From positions 253,441 to 317,440 of the forward strand of contig NZ_JADIZJ010000002.1 of the NCBI RefSeq assembly GCF_016704835.1: 64,000 bases of DNA, given 5' to 3'. The DNA is from Sphingopyxis sp. (GTDB lineage Bacteria > Pseudomonadota > Alphaproteobacteria > Sphingomonadales > Sphingomonadaceae). The position numbers and the translations under genes were made by a program. The notes under the pieces were generated by a model. It did not search any database. It had not been told where the DNA came from and was given only the letters and a program-made list of their open reading frames with translations. Shown piece after piece: positions 17,915 through 25,505 of the stretch (position 1 is the first letter of the stretch; each line of letters opens with the position of its first letter).

Positions 17915-18039
17915 GCGCGCGCTCTGATCCTGGCGTCGGGCGGCAAGGCTCAACGGATGCGCCGATCACCCGGAAACCAAGCGGCAAGTTGCGCGTGACA
18001 CGGGAATCGCCCTCTGCGCGGGTAGTTGTTCCGCGCTGA
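17911..18039 (+). CDS. Possible 42-residue ORF after nuoD
   Basis: A GTG at 17911 overlaps the nuoD stop by four bases (GTGA), the same coupling used elsewhere in this operon, and opens a 42-residue Arg/Ser-rich frame ending at 18039. It has no recognisable domain or membrane segment. It may be a decayed remnant of a former gene or chance; the coupling is the only support. Confidence 0.25.
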   Translation: MSARSDPGVGRQGSTDAPITRKPSGKLRVTRESPSARVVVPR

Positions 18040-18211
18040 CGGCAGTGCAGTCTTGAAGCCGAGGACCCTGCGCCAGCTTGGACGAGCACGGCAACGCACG
18101 CGTATCTTTGGCAATGCGGTGCGGCAACAGGCCTGGTGCTCAACTCGCTTTTGTAGATGTGGCTCCGGCGAGATCGAACCGTTGGTGAAGCGCCCGATGG
18201 CACGGTGATCA
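17915..18211 (+). other. Unexplained 297-base gap between nuoD and nuoE
   Basis: nuoD and nuoE are normally adjacent. Here 297 bases intervene. They are less codon-like than the flanking genes. A second open frame (18026-18208) has Cys/Arg-rich, non-family sequence. No terminator or promoter is clear, and no transposon end repeats are evident. Confidence 0.5.
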
Positions 18212-18880
18212 ATGGCTGACGCACCCCAAATCCCCGACGAAGCCGAAACCCGCGCGCGCTGGGGCGCTTTTGCGTGGACGGCCGAAAATGCCGCGAAGGC
18301 GAAGGCGGTCATCGCGCGCTATCCCGCGGGGCGCCAGCGCTCGGCGGTGATGCCGCTGCTCGACCTTGCGCAACGCCAGGTCGGCGCGGAGACGCAGACG
18401 CAGGGCTGGCTACCCGTGCCGGTGATCGAATATGTCGCGGCGCAGCTCGATATGCCGTTCATGCGCGCCTATGAAGTCGCATCCTTCTACACCATGTACA
18501 ATCTCGTCCCTGTCGGTCGTTACCATGTGCAGGTCTGCGGCACGACGCCATGCCTGCTGCGCGGGTCGGACGATGTCATGGCCGCGTGCAAGAATCGCGG
18601 CATGACCAAGGGCAAGACCACGCCCGACGGGCTTTTCACGCTGACCGAGGTCGAATGCATGGGCACCTGCACCAACGCGCCGATGGTCCAGATCAACGAC
18701 GATAATTACGAAGATCTTGATTTTGACCGCATGGCCGCGATCCTCGATGCGCTGGCCGCGGGCGAGACGCCGAAGGCGGGGACCCAGATTGCGGGGCGTC
18801 ATACGAGCGAGCCCGAGGGCGGCCCGACGACACTGAAAGAGATGGTGAAGTCCAACCACGACTATCGGAAGGAGTGGTGA
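18212..18880 (+). CDS. nuoE: NADH-quinone oxidoreductase subunit E
   Basis: 24-kDa thioredoxin-like subunit with the N1a 2Fe-2S cluster; 222 residues. The four ligands are Cys109 and Cys114 (VCGTTPC) and Cys149 and Cys153 (ECMGTC). EVASFYTMYNLVPVGRYHVQVC is conserved. The C-terminal 45 residues form an extension common in alphaproteobacteria. One base separates its stop from the nuoF start. Confidence 0.97.
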   Translation: MADAPQIPDEAETRARWGAFAWTAENAAKAKAVIARYPAGRQRSAVMPLLDLAQRQVGAETQTQGWLPVPVIEYVAAQLDMPFMRAYEVASFYTMYNLVPVGRYHVQVCGTTPCLLRGSDDVMAACKNRGMTKGKTTPDGLFTLTEVECMGTCTNAPMVQINDDNYEDLDFDRMAAILDALAAGETPKAGTQIAGRHTSEPEGGPTTLKEMVKSNHDYRKEW

Positions 18881-18881
18881 C

Positions 18882-20174
18882 ATGAGCCTTCAGGATAAGG
18901 ATCGCATCTTCACCAACATCTATGGCTTCCAGCCGTGGAACCTGAAGTCGGCACAGATGCGCGGCGATTGGGACAAGACCAAGGATCTGATGAAGCGCGG
19001 CCAGGACGCGATCATCGAAGAGATCAAGGCGTCGGGGCTGCGCGGCCGCGGCGGCGCGGGCTTCCCGACCGGGCTGAAGTGGAGCTTCATGCCGAAGGAG
19101 CCGCGCGCCGACCGCCCGAGCTTCCTGGTAATCAACGCCGATGAATCCGAACCCGGTTCGTGCAAGGACCGCGAAATCATCCGTCACGATCCGCACAAGC
19201 TGATCGAGGGTGCGCTGATCGCGGGCTTCGCGATGCGTGCGCGCGCCGCGTACATCTACATCCGCGGCGAGTTCATCCGCGAGGCCGAGACGCTCTTCGC
19301 CGCGGTGCAGGAGGCGTATGACGCGGGCCTGCTCGGCAAGAATGCCGCGAAATCGGGCTATGACTTCGACGTCTTCGTCCATCGCGGCGCCGGCGCCTAT
19401 ATCTGCGGCGAAGAAACCGCGATGATCGAAAGCCTGGAGGGCAAGAAGGGCCAGCCGCGCCTGAAACCGCCGTTCCCGGCGGGCGCGGGCCTTTATGGTT
19501 GCCCGACGACGGTCAACAATGTCGAAAGCATTGCGGTCGTCCCGACGATCCTGCGCCGTGGCGCGCCGTGGTTCTCGTCCTTTGGGCGCGAGAACAACAA
19601 GGGCACCAAGCTGTTCCAGATCAGCGGCCATGTGAATACGCCGTGCGTTGTCGAGGAAGAGATGAGCATTCCCTTCCGCGAGCTGATCGACAAGCATTGC
19701 GGCGGCATTCGCGGTGGCTGGGACAATCTGCTCGCCGTCATCCCCGGCGGATCGTCGGTGCCGCTGGTTCCCGCCGCCGAGATCATGGACGCGCCGATGG
19801 ATTTCGACGGGCTGAAAGCCGTCGGATCGGGCCTCGGCACCGCCGCCGCGATCGTGATGGACAAGTCGACCGACGTGGTCCAGGCGATCAGCCGGATCAG
19901 CTATTTCTACAAGCATGAAAGCTGCGGCCAGTGCACGCCGTGCCGCGAAGGCACCGGATGGATGTGGCGCGTGATGGAACGCCTGCGCATCGGCGACGCC
20001 GACATCAGCGAGATCGACACGCTCTATGACGTGACCAAGCAGGTCGAAGGCCACACCATCTGCGCGCTCGGCGATGCCGCGGCGTGGCCGATCCAGGGCC
20101 TGATCAAGCATTTCCGCCCCGAACTGGAGCGGCGTATTCGCGACAATGGTGGCGTGCTGGAGGCAGCCGAGTGA
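18882..20174 (+). CDS. nuoF: NADH-quinone oxidoreductase subunit F
   Basis: 51-kDa subunit with the NADH and FMN sites; 430 residues. The FMN/NADH glycine motif GLRGRGGAGFPTGLKW, the NADESEPGSCKDRE region, GAGAYICGEETAM and the 4Fe-4S (N3) motif ESCGQCTPCREG are all present. The stop overlaps the start of the next gene (GTGA), coupling an unrelated secreted protein to complex I. Confidence 0.97.
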   Translation: MSLQDKDRIFTNIYGFQPWNLKSAQMRGDWDKTKDLMKRGQDAIIEEIKASGLRGRGGAGFPTGLKWSFMPKEPRADRPSFLVINADESEPGSCKDREIIRHDPHKLIEGALIAGFAMRARAAYIYIRGEFIREAETLFAAVQEAYDAGLLGKNAAKSGYDFDVFVHRGAGAYICGEETAMIESLEGKKGQPRLKPPFPAGAGLYGCPTTVNNVESIAVVPTILRRGAPWFSSFGRENNKGTKLFQISGHVNTPCVVEEEMSIPFRELIDKHCGGIRGGWDNLLAVIPGGSSVPLVPAAEIMDAPMDFDGLKAVGSGLGTAAAIVMDKSTDVVQAISRISYFYKHESCGQCTPCREGTGWMWRVMERLRIGDADISEIDTLYDVTKQVEGHTICALGDAAAWPIQGLIKHFRPELERRIRDNGGVLEAAE

Positions 20175-20902
20175 AGTTGGCTTCGTTCCGATTGGCGGGG
20201 TTTGCCTGCGTCGCGATGGTTGCATTGCAGCTATCGACTCCTGCTGGCGCCCAGCAGGGATCGCATCTGCATGAGCCGGAGGCGCCCAATGTGCCGCTCG
20301 TCGCCGATAACGCCGCAAAACAGCGCGAAATCGTGATGAAATCCTTTGCGGATTGCGTCGTCGACAGCGCGCGTGCGCGTCGTCTGGCGCGCGAATTCAT
20401 CGCTATGGATCCGCAGTCGGAGGAAGCCGGAAAATTTGGCGACAAAGTCACCGAGCCGGGTTGCTTGCCGAAAGTCGGGCAAACGAAATATGCGTCGAGG
20501 CTGGCGTTTACCCCGTTTCTTTTTCGGTATGAGCTGTTTGGCGCTCTTTATCGTAAAACCTATCGCGATGCCCCGAGCGCGGCCCTCAAGGCTTTGCCGG
20601 TACGCGATTACGCAAAAGAATTCGCGTCCGGCACCGTCCCGAACACGATTCTATCGCTGCGGCAGTTCGGCGACTGCGTAGCGCGCATCGCACCGGCGGA
20701 AAGCCATAGCTTGGTGATGTCCGACATCTATACCGCCGAGGAAAATAACGCGATTACGGCGGTATTGCCAAATTTGCAGGCCTGTATGCCGCCAGGGCAG
20801 AGCGTAAGCTTCGGACGAGGAATCCTGCGCGGTGCTCTGGCCGAGGGGCTGTATCGCCTGCGCGAGATCGGCAATTTATCTGAAAGTTCCGATAATGCCT
20901 AA
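20171..20902 (+). CDS. Secreted protein with two tandem Cys-paired repeats, inside the nuo operon
   Basis: Unrecognised 243-residue protein with a signal peptide (hydrophobic FACVAMVALQLS, cleavage after PAGAQ). The mature part has two related halves about 107 residues apart. Cys62 and Cys98 in the first and Cys169 and Cys205 in the second have the same 36-residue spacing; each starts F-x-D-C-V and ends near an LYR motif (ELFGALYR and ALAEGLYR). The pairs may form disulfides in the periplasm. The GTG start overlaps the nuoF stop and the gene overlaps nuoG by eight bases, so it is co-translated with complex I. Role unknown; assembly or stability are only guesses. Confidence 0.85.
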   Translation: MKLASFRLAGFACVAMVALQLSTPAGAQQGSHLHEPEAPNVPLVADNAAKQREIVMKSFADCVVDSARARRLAREFIAMDPQSEEAGKFGDKVTEPGCLPKVGQTKYASRLAFTPFLFRYELFGALYRKTYRDAPSAALKALPVRDYAKEFASGTVPNTILSLRQFGDCVARIAPAESHSLVMSDIYTAEENNAITAVLPNLQACMPPGQSVSFGRGILRGALAEGLYRLREIGNLSESSDNA

Positions 20903-22907
20903 AGTCACCGTAGATGGCGTAGAAATCGACGTCCCGCAGGGCGCGACCGTTCTGCAGGCGTGCGAGATGGCGGGGAAGGAAATTCCGCGCTTCTGCTACC
21001 ATGAGCGGCTGTCGATCGCCGGCAATTGCCGCATGTGCCTGGTCGAGGTCGCCCCGGGGCCGCCGAAGCCGCAGGCGTCGTGCGCGCTGCCGACCGCCGA
21101 GGGGCAGGTGATCAAGACCGATAGCCCGATGGTGAAGAAGGCGCGCGAAGGGGTGATGGAGTTCCTGCTCATCAACCACCCGCTCGACTGCCCGATCTGC
21201 GACCAGGGCGGCGAATGCGACCTGCAGGATCAGAGCATCGCCTATGGCCGCGGCGCGACGCGCTATGACGAGAATAAGCGCGCCGTCACCGAGAAATATA
21301 TGGGCCCGATCGTCAAGACGCAGATGAACCGCTGCATCCAGTGCACGCGCTGCGTCCGCTTTGCCGAGGAAGTTGCCGGGGTCGAAGATATCGGCGCGAT
21401 CGGGCGCGGCGAGAATATGCAGATCACCTCCTATCTGGAGCATGCAGTCGCGAGCGAGCTTTCGGGCAATATCGTCGATCTATGCCCGGTGGGCGCGCTG
21501 ACCAGCAAGCCTTATGCGTTCGAGGCGCGTCCGTGGGAGCTGACCAAAACGCTCGGCATCGACATGATGGACGCGGTCGGCACCAATGTCCGCATCGACA
21601 GCCGCGGGCGGCAGGTGCTGCGCGTGCTGCCGCGGATCAACGACGATGTGAACGAGGAATGGGCGAGCGACAAGACGCGCCACCATGTCGATGGCCTGAC
21701 CCGACGCCGTCTCGACCGGCCTTATGTCCGCAAGGACGGCCAGCTGGTCGAAGCGACGTGGGCGGAGGCATTCGAGGCGATCAAGGCGGTGAACGCCGGC
21801 AAGTCGGTCGCCGCGATCGCGGGCGACATGGCCGATTGCGAGACGATGTTTGCCGCCAAGGCGCTGATCAATGCGCTCGGTTCTACCTTGCTGGAAGGAC
21901 GCCAGACCGGGCTCGACTATGATGTCAGCAGCCTGTCGGCGGTCAATTTCAACACCGGTATCGCCGAGGCCGAAAATGCCGATATGATCCTGCTGATCGG
22001 CGCGAATCTGCGCTGGGAAGCGCCGCTGATCAATACGCGCATCCGCAAGGCGGTGTGGAAGAAGGGCGCGAAGGTTTTTGCGATCGGGCCCGAGAAGGAC
22101 CAGACGTATAAGGTCGCATGGCTCGGCGACGACGCCTCGCTCGTCGCCAAGCTGCCCGCGGCGGCGCTTGACGCGCTCAAGGGCGCCGAACGCCCGCTGA
22201 TCATCGTCGGCGGCGGCGGCCTCGCGGTTCCCGGCATCCATGGTGCGGCGCTGGCGCTCGCCAAGTCGGTGAACGCGGTCAAGGACGGCTGGAACGGCTT
22301 TTCGGTCGTCCATATGGCGGCGAGCCGCATGGGCGGGCTGATGCTCGGCTATGCGCAGCCCGGCGGGATCAAGGATATTGTCGCGGCGAAGCCGAAGCTG
22401 GCCTTCTTCCTCGGCGCCGACGAGGTTGATTTTACCGACTTTGCCAAGACGCTGAAGGTCTATGTCGGCCATCATGGCGACAAGGGCGCGCATGCCGCCG
22501 ACGTCATCCTGCCCGCCGCGGCGTGGACCGAAAAGGACTTCACCACGGTCAACACTGAGGGCCGGGTCCAGCGCAGCGAAAAGGCAGTATTCGCACCGGG
22601 CGACGCGCGTGAGGATTGGAGCATTTTCCGGGCTTTGGCCGATACGCTGGGCGTGTCGCTTGGCTTCGACAGCTTCGACGCATGCCGCGCCGCGATGATT
22701 GCGGCGGTTCCGGCGCTCGGGGTCGAAGGCGTTGCCGATTACGGCTGGTCAGCGTCGAAGCTGCCCGCCAAACCCGAGGCACGTGCGATCCCGTCGCCGA
22801 TCCAGGATTTTTACCTCACCAATGCCATCTGCCGCGCGTCACCGACGATGCAGCGCTGCTCGGACGAAATCCTCCATGGCGGTGAATATGCGGAGGCCGC
22901 GGAATGA
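20895..22907 (+). CDS. nuoG: NADH-quinone oxidoreductase subunit G
   Basis: 75-kDa subunit that passes electrons along the peripheral arm; 670 residues. N-terminal 2Fe-2S motifs CYHERLSIAGNCRMCLVE, the HPLDCPICDQGGECDLQ cluster region and the 4Fe-4S RCIQCTRCVRFAEEVAG are present, followed by a molybdopterin-oxidoreductase-like domain. The ATG lies eight bases inside the previous gene. Stop overlaps the start of the small 46-residue gene. Confidence 0.97.
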   Translation: MPKVTVDGVEIDVPQGATVLQACEMAGKEIPRFCYHERLSIAGNCRMCLVEVAPGPPKPQASCALPTAEGQVIKTDSPMVKKAREGVMEFLLINHPLDCPICDQGGECDLQDQSIAYGRGATRYDENKRAVTEKYMGPIVKTQMNRCIQCTRCVRFAEEVAGVEDIGAIGRGENMQITSYLEHAVASELSGNIVDLCPVGALTSKPYAFEARPWELTKTLGIDMMDAVGTNVRIDSRGRQVLRVLPRINDDVNEEWASDKTRHHVDGLTRRRLDRPYVRKDGQLVEATWAEAFEAIKAVNAGKSVAAIAGDMADCETMFAAKALINALGSTLLEGRQTGLDYDVSSLSAVNFNTGIAEAENADMILLIGANLRWEAPLINTRIRKAVWKKGAKVFAIGPEKDQTYKVAWLGDDASLVAKLPAAALDALKGAERPLIIVGGGGLAVPGIHGAALALAKSVNAVKDGWNGFSVVHMAASRMGGLMLGYAQPGGIKDIVAAKPKLAFFLGADEVDFTDFAKTLKVYVGHHGDKGAHAADVILPAAAWTEKDFTTVNTEGRVQRSEKAVFAPGDAREDWSIFRALADTLGVSLGFDSFDACRAAMIAAVPALGVEGVADYGWSASKLPAKPEARAIPSPIQDFYLTNAICRASPTMQRCSDEILHGGEYAEAAE

Positions 22908-23044
22908 CCCCGGTACATGCGATCGCCAGCGTGCTGCTGGCCGGGATGAGCTTTGCCGTCTGGCGCGGCTTTAATCCGCGCAACAAGTCCGAGAAGCCCG
23001 GGCCGCATAACGACTGGCGGAACCAGGACGGGACGCGGAAATGA
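22904..23044 (+). CDS. 46-residue membrane peptide between nuoG and nuoH
   Basis: A very short gene whose ATG overlaps the nuoG stop (ATGA) and whose TGA overlaps the nuoH ATG (ATGA). It encodes one hydrophobic segment (IASVLLAGMSFAVW) followed by a polar tail (NPRNKSEKPGPHNDWRNQDG). Perfect coupling on both sides argues that it is translated. It may be an accessory of the membrane arm; no family is recognised. Confidence 0.75.
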   Translation: MTPVHAIASVLLAGMSFAVWRGFNPRNKSEKPGPHNDWRNQDGTRK

Positions 23045-24090
23045 CCGAGACTTTCATCTCTTGGGGTATGGACCCAAACTGGGCGTGGGGTGTCGCAACC
23101 GTCGCGGGCATCCTGCTGATCGCGTTGCCACTGATGCTAGCGGTCGCGATGATCATCTATGCCGACCGCAAGATCTGGGCGGCGATCGCGCTGCGCCGCG
23201 GGCCGAATGTCGTCGGTCCCTTCGGCCTGCTGCAAAGCTTTGCCGACGGGCTGAAAGTGTTCCTGCAGGAGACGATCATCCCGACGGGCGCGAACCGCGG
23301 GCTGTTCCTGATTGCGCCGATCATCACCTTCACTGTGGCGCTGATGGCGTGGGCGGTGATCCCGTTCAATTCGGGCGCGGTGCTCGCCGACATCAACGTC
23401 GGGCTGCTCTACATCCTCGCGATTTCGTCGCTCGGGGTTTACGGCGTCATCCTGTCGGGCTGGGCGTCGAACTCGAAATATCCCTTCTTTTCGGCGATGC
23501 GCGCTTCGGCGCAGATGATTTCCTATGAAGTCTCGATCGGCTTTATCCTGATCGGCGTCGTGCTCTTTGCCGACAGCTTCAACATGAACGAGATCGTCAA
23601 GGCGCAGCAGGGCCACGGGCTCGGCATCGTCAACGCTTTCGGCTTTAACCTGCTGCTCTTCCCGCTCGCGGTGATGTTCCTGATCTCGTCGCTGGCCGAA
23701 ACCGCGCGCGCGCCGTTCGACCTCACCGAAGCCGAAAGCGAGCTTGTGGCGGGCTATCAGACCGAATATTCGTCGATGGCCTTCGCGCTGTTCTGGCTCG
23801 GCGAATATGCCAATGTGCTCCTGATGTGCACGCTCAACGCGGTGCTGTTCTGGGGCGGCTGGCTGCCGCCGCTCAACGTCGACCTGATCCCGTGGTTCGA
23901 CATCCCGGGCTGGGTGTGGCTGTTCGGCAAGATCCTGTTCTTCTTCTTCATCTTCAGCTGGGTGAAGGCGACCGTCCCGCGCTACCGCTATGACCAGCTG
24001 ATGCGGCTGGGCTGGAAAATCTTCCTGCCGATTTCGCTGCTCTGGATCTTCCTGATTTCGGGCTGGCTGATGCTGACGAGGTACTCATGA
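23041..24090 (+). CDS. nuoH: NADH-quinone oxidoreductase subunit H
   Basis: Membrane subunit joining the quinone site to the proton pumps; 349 residues with about eight helices. Seen: IYADRKIWAAIALRRGPNVVGPFGLLQ, the charged loop ETARAPFDLTEAESELVAGYQTEYS, and KATVPRYRYDQLM. The stop overlaps the nuoI start (ATGA). Confidence 0.97.
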   Translation: MTETFISWGMDPNWAWGVATVAGILLIALPLMLAVAMIIYADRKIWAAIALRRGPNVVGPFGLLQSFADGLKVFLQETIIPTGANRGLFLIAPIITFTVALMAWAVIPFNSGAVLADINVGLLYILAISSLGVYGVILSGWASNSKYPFFSAMRASAQMISYEVSIGFILIGVVLFADSFNMNEIVKAQQGHGLGIVNAFGFNLLLFPLAVMFLISSLAETARAPFDLTEAESELVAGYQTEYSSMAFALFWLGEYANVLLMCTLNAVLFWGGWLPPLNVDLIPWFDIPGWVWLFGKILFFFFIFSWVKATVPRYRYDQLMRLGWKIFLPISLLWIFLISGWLMLTRYS

Positions 24091-24575
24091 CTTCCATCGC
24101 CCACCTCATCAAAAGCTTCACGCTGTGGGAGTTCGTCAAAGCTCATTGGCTGACCTTGAAGTATTTCTTCAAGCCGAAGGCGACGATCAACTATCCGTTC
24201 GAGAAGAACCCGCTGAGCCCGCGGTTCCGCGGCGAGCATGCGCTGCGCCGTTATCCGAACGGCGAGGAACGCTGCATCGCGTGCAAGCTGTGCGAAGCGG
24301 TGTGTCCGGCGCAGGCGATCACCATCGAGGCCGAACCGCGCGAAGACGGCTCGCGCCGCACGACGCGCTACGACATCGACATGACCAAATGCATCTATTG
24401 CGGCTTCTGTCAGGAAGCGTGCCCGGTCGATGCCGTGGTCGAGGGGCCGAACTTCGAATATGCGACCGAAACGCGCGAAGAACTGCTCTATGACAAGGCC
24501 AAGCTGCTCGCCAATGGCGACAAATGGGAACGCGCGATCGCGGCAAATCTTGCCGCCGACGCGCCCTATCGATAA
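24087..24575 (+). CDS. nuoI: NADH-quinone oxidoreductase subunit I
   Basis: 8Fe ferredoxin-like subunit with clusters N6a and N6b; 162 residues. The two 4Fe-4S motifs are CIACKLCEAVCPAQAI and CIYCGFCQEACPVDAVVEGP, each C-x2-C-x2-C-x3-CP. The N-terminal amphipathic helix is typical of the alphaproteobacterial/mitochondrial form. Confidence 0.97.
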   Translation: MTSIAHLIKSFTLWEFVKAHWLTLKYFFKPKATINYPFEKNPLSPRFRGEHALRRYPNGEERCIACKLCEAVCPAQAITIEAEPREDGSRRTTRYDIDMTKCIYCGFCQEACPVDAVVEGPNFEYATETREELLYDKAKLLANGDKWERAIAANLAADAPYR

Positions 24576-24587
24576 GGGCGCGCGCAC

Positions 24588-25199
24588 ATGATCCAATACA
24601 TTGCCTTCTGGCTCTTTGCCTCCATGGTCATCGCCTCTGCGACGATGGTCATTCTGGCGCGCAATCCTGTCCACAGCGTCATGTGGCTGATCCTCGCTTT
24701 CTTCAACGCGGCGGGATTGATGCTGCTCGCGGGCGCCGAGTTTATCGCGATGCTGCTCGTCATCGTTTATGTCGGCGCGGTCGCGGTGCTGTTCCTGTTC
24801 GTCGTGATGATGCTCAACATCGATTTCGCCGAATTGCGCGCCGGTTTCGTGCGCTATCTGCCGCTCGGCGCGCTGGTGGCGATCATCCTTGCGGTCGAAC
24901 TCATCGTCGCGGGTGCAGCATGGAGCGCGGGCAAGGTCGACCTCGCCGCGCGCGCCGCGCCGGCGGTGACCGACAGGAGCAATATCCAGCAGATCGGCGA
25001 ACTGCTCTACACGCGCTATATCTTCCTGTTCGAAGCGGCGGGCATCGTCCTGCTGGTCGCGATGATCGGCGCGATCGTGCTGACGCATCGTCAGCGCGGC
25101 GGGGTGCGAACGCAGAATATCTCGCTGCAGAACCAGCGCCGCCCGCAGGACGCGACGCGACTGGTCGATCCGGGCGTCGGGCAGGGGATGGAACTGTGA
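24588..25199 (+). CDS. nuoJ: NADH-quinone oxidoreductase subunit J
   Basis: Membrane-arm subunit with five helices; 203 residues. It begins IQYIAFWLFASMVIASATMVI, and EFIAMLLVIVYVGAVAVLFLFVVMM is the conserved third helix with a pi-bulge. Start ATG is 12 bases after nuoI. Stop overlaps the GTG of nuoK. Confidence 0.96.
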   Translation: MIQYIAFWLFASMVIASATMVILARNPVHSVMWLILAFFNAAGLMLLAGAEFIAMLLVIVYVGAVAVLFLFVVMMLNIDFAELRAGFVRYLPLGALVAIILAVELIVAGAAWSAGKVDLAARAAPAVTDRSNIQQIGELLYTRYIFLFEAAGIVLLVAMIGAIVLTHRQRGGVRTQNISLQNQRRPQDATRLVDPGVGQGMEL

Positions 25200-25501
25200 T
25201 TTCGGTCGGCCATTATCTTGCCGTTTCGGCGGTGCTGTTCACGCTCGGCGTGCTCGGTATCTTCATCAACCGCAAGAATATCATCGTCATCCTGATGGCG
25301 ATCGAGCTGATCCTGCTCGCGGTGAACATCAACCTCGTCGCGTTCAGCGCCGCGCTGAACGATCTCGTTGGACAGGTGTTCGCGATGTTCGTGTTGACCG
25401 TGGCGGCGGGCGAGGCCGCGATCGGGCTTGCCATTCTTGTGATTTATTTCCGCGGCCGCGGCACCATTGCGGTCGACGACGCCAACCGGATGAAGGGGTA
25501 A
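25196..25501 (+). CDS. nuoK: NADH-quinone oxidoreductase subunit K
   Basis: Three-helix proton-channel subunit; 101 residues, the standard length. The conserved glutamates sit in IELILLAVNINLV and LTVAAGEAAIGLAILV. GTG start overlaps the nuoJ stop by four bases; this and family length decide it. Confidence 0.97.
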   Translation: MISVGHYLAVSAVLFTLGVLGIFINRKNIIVILMAIELILLAVNINLVAFSAALNDLVGQVFAMFVLTVAAGEAAIGLAILVIYFRGRGTIAVDDANRMKG

Positions 25502-25505
25502 GCCG

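Noticed and set aside
16337..17953. Long minus-strand open frames opposite nuo genes (also 18693-20318, 21480-22493, 25881-27062, 28913-29938)
   Set aside because: All lie antisense to well-identified nuo subunits and have shadow-type composition.
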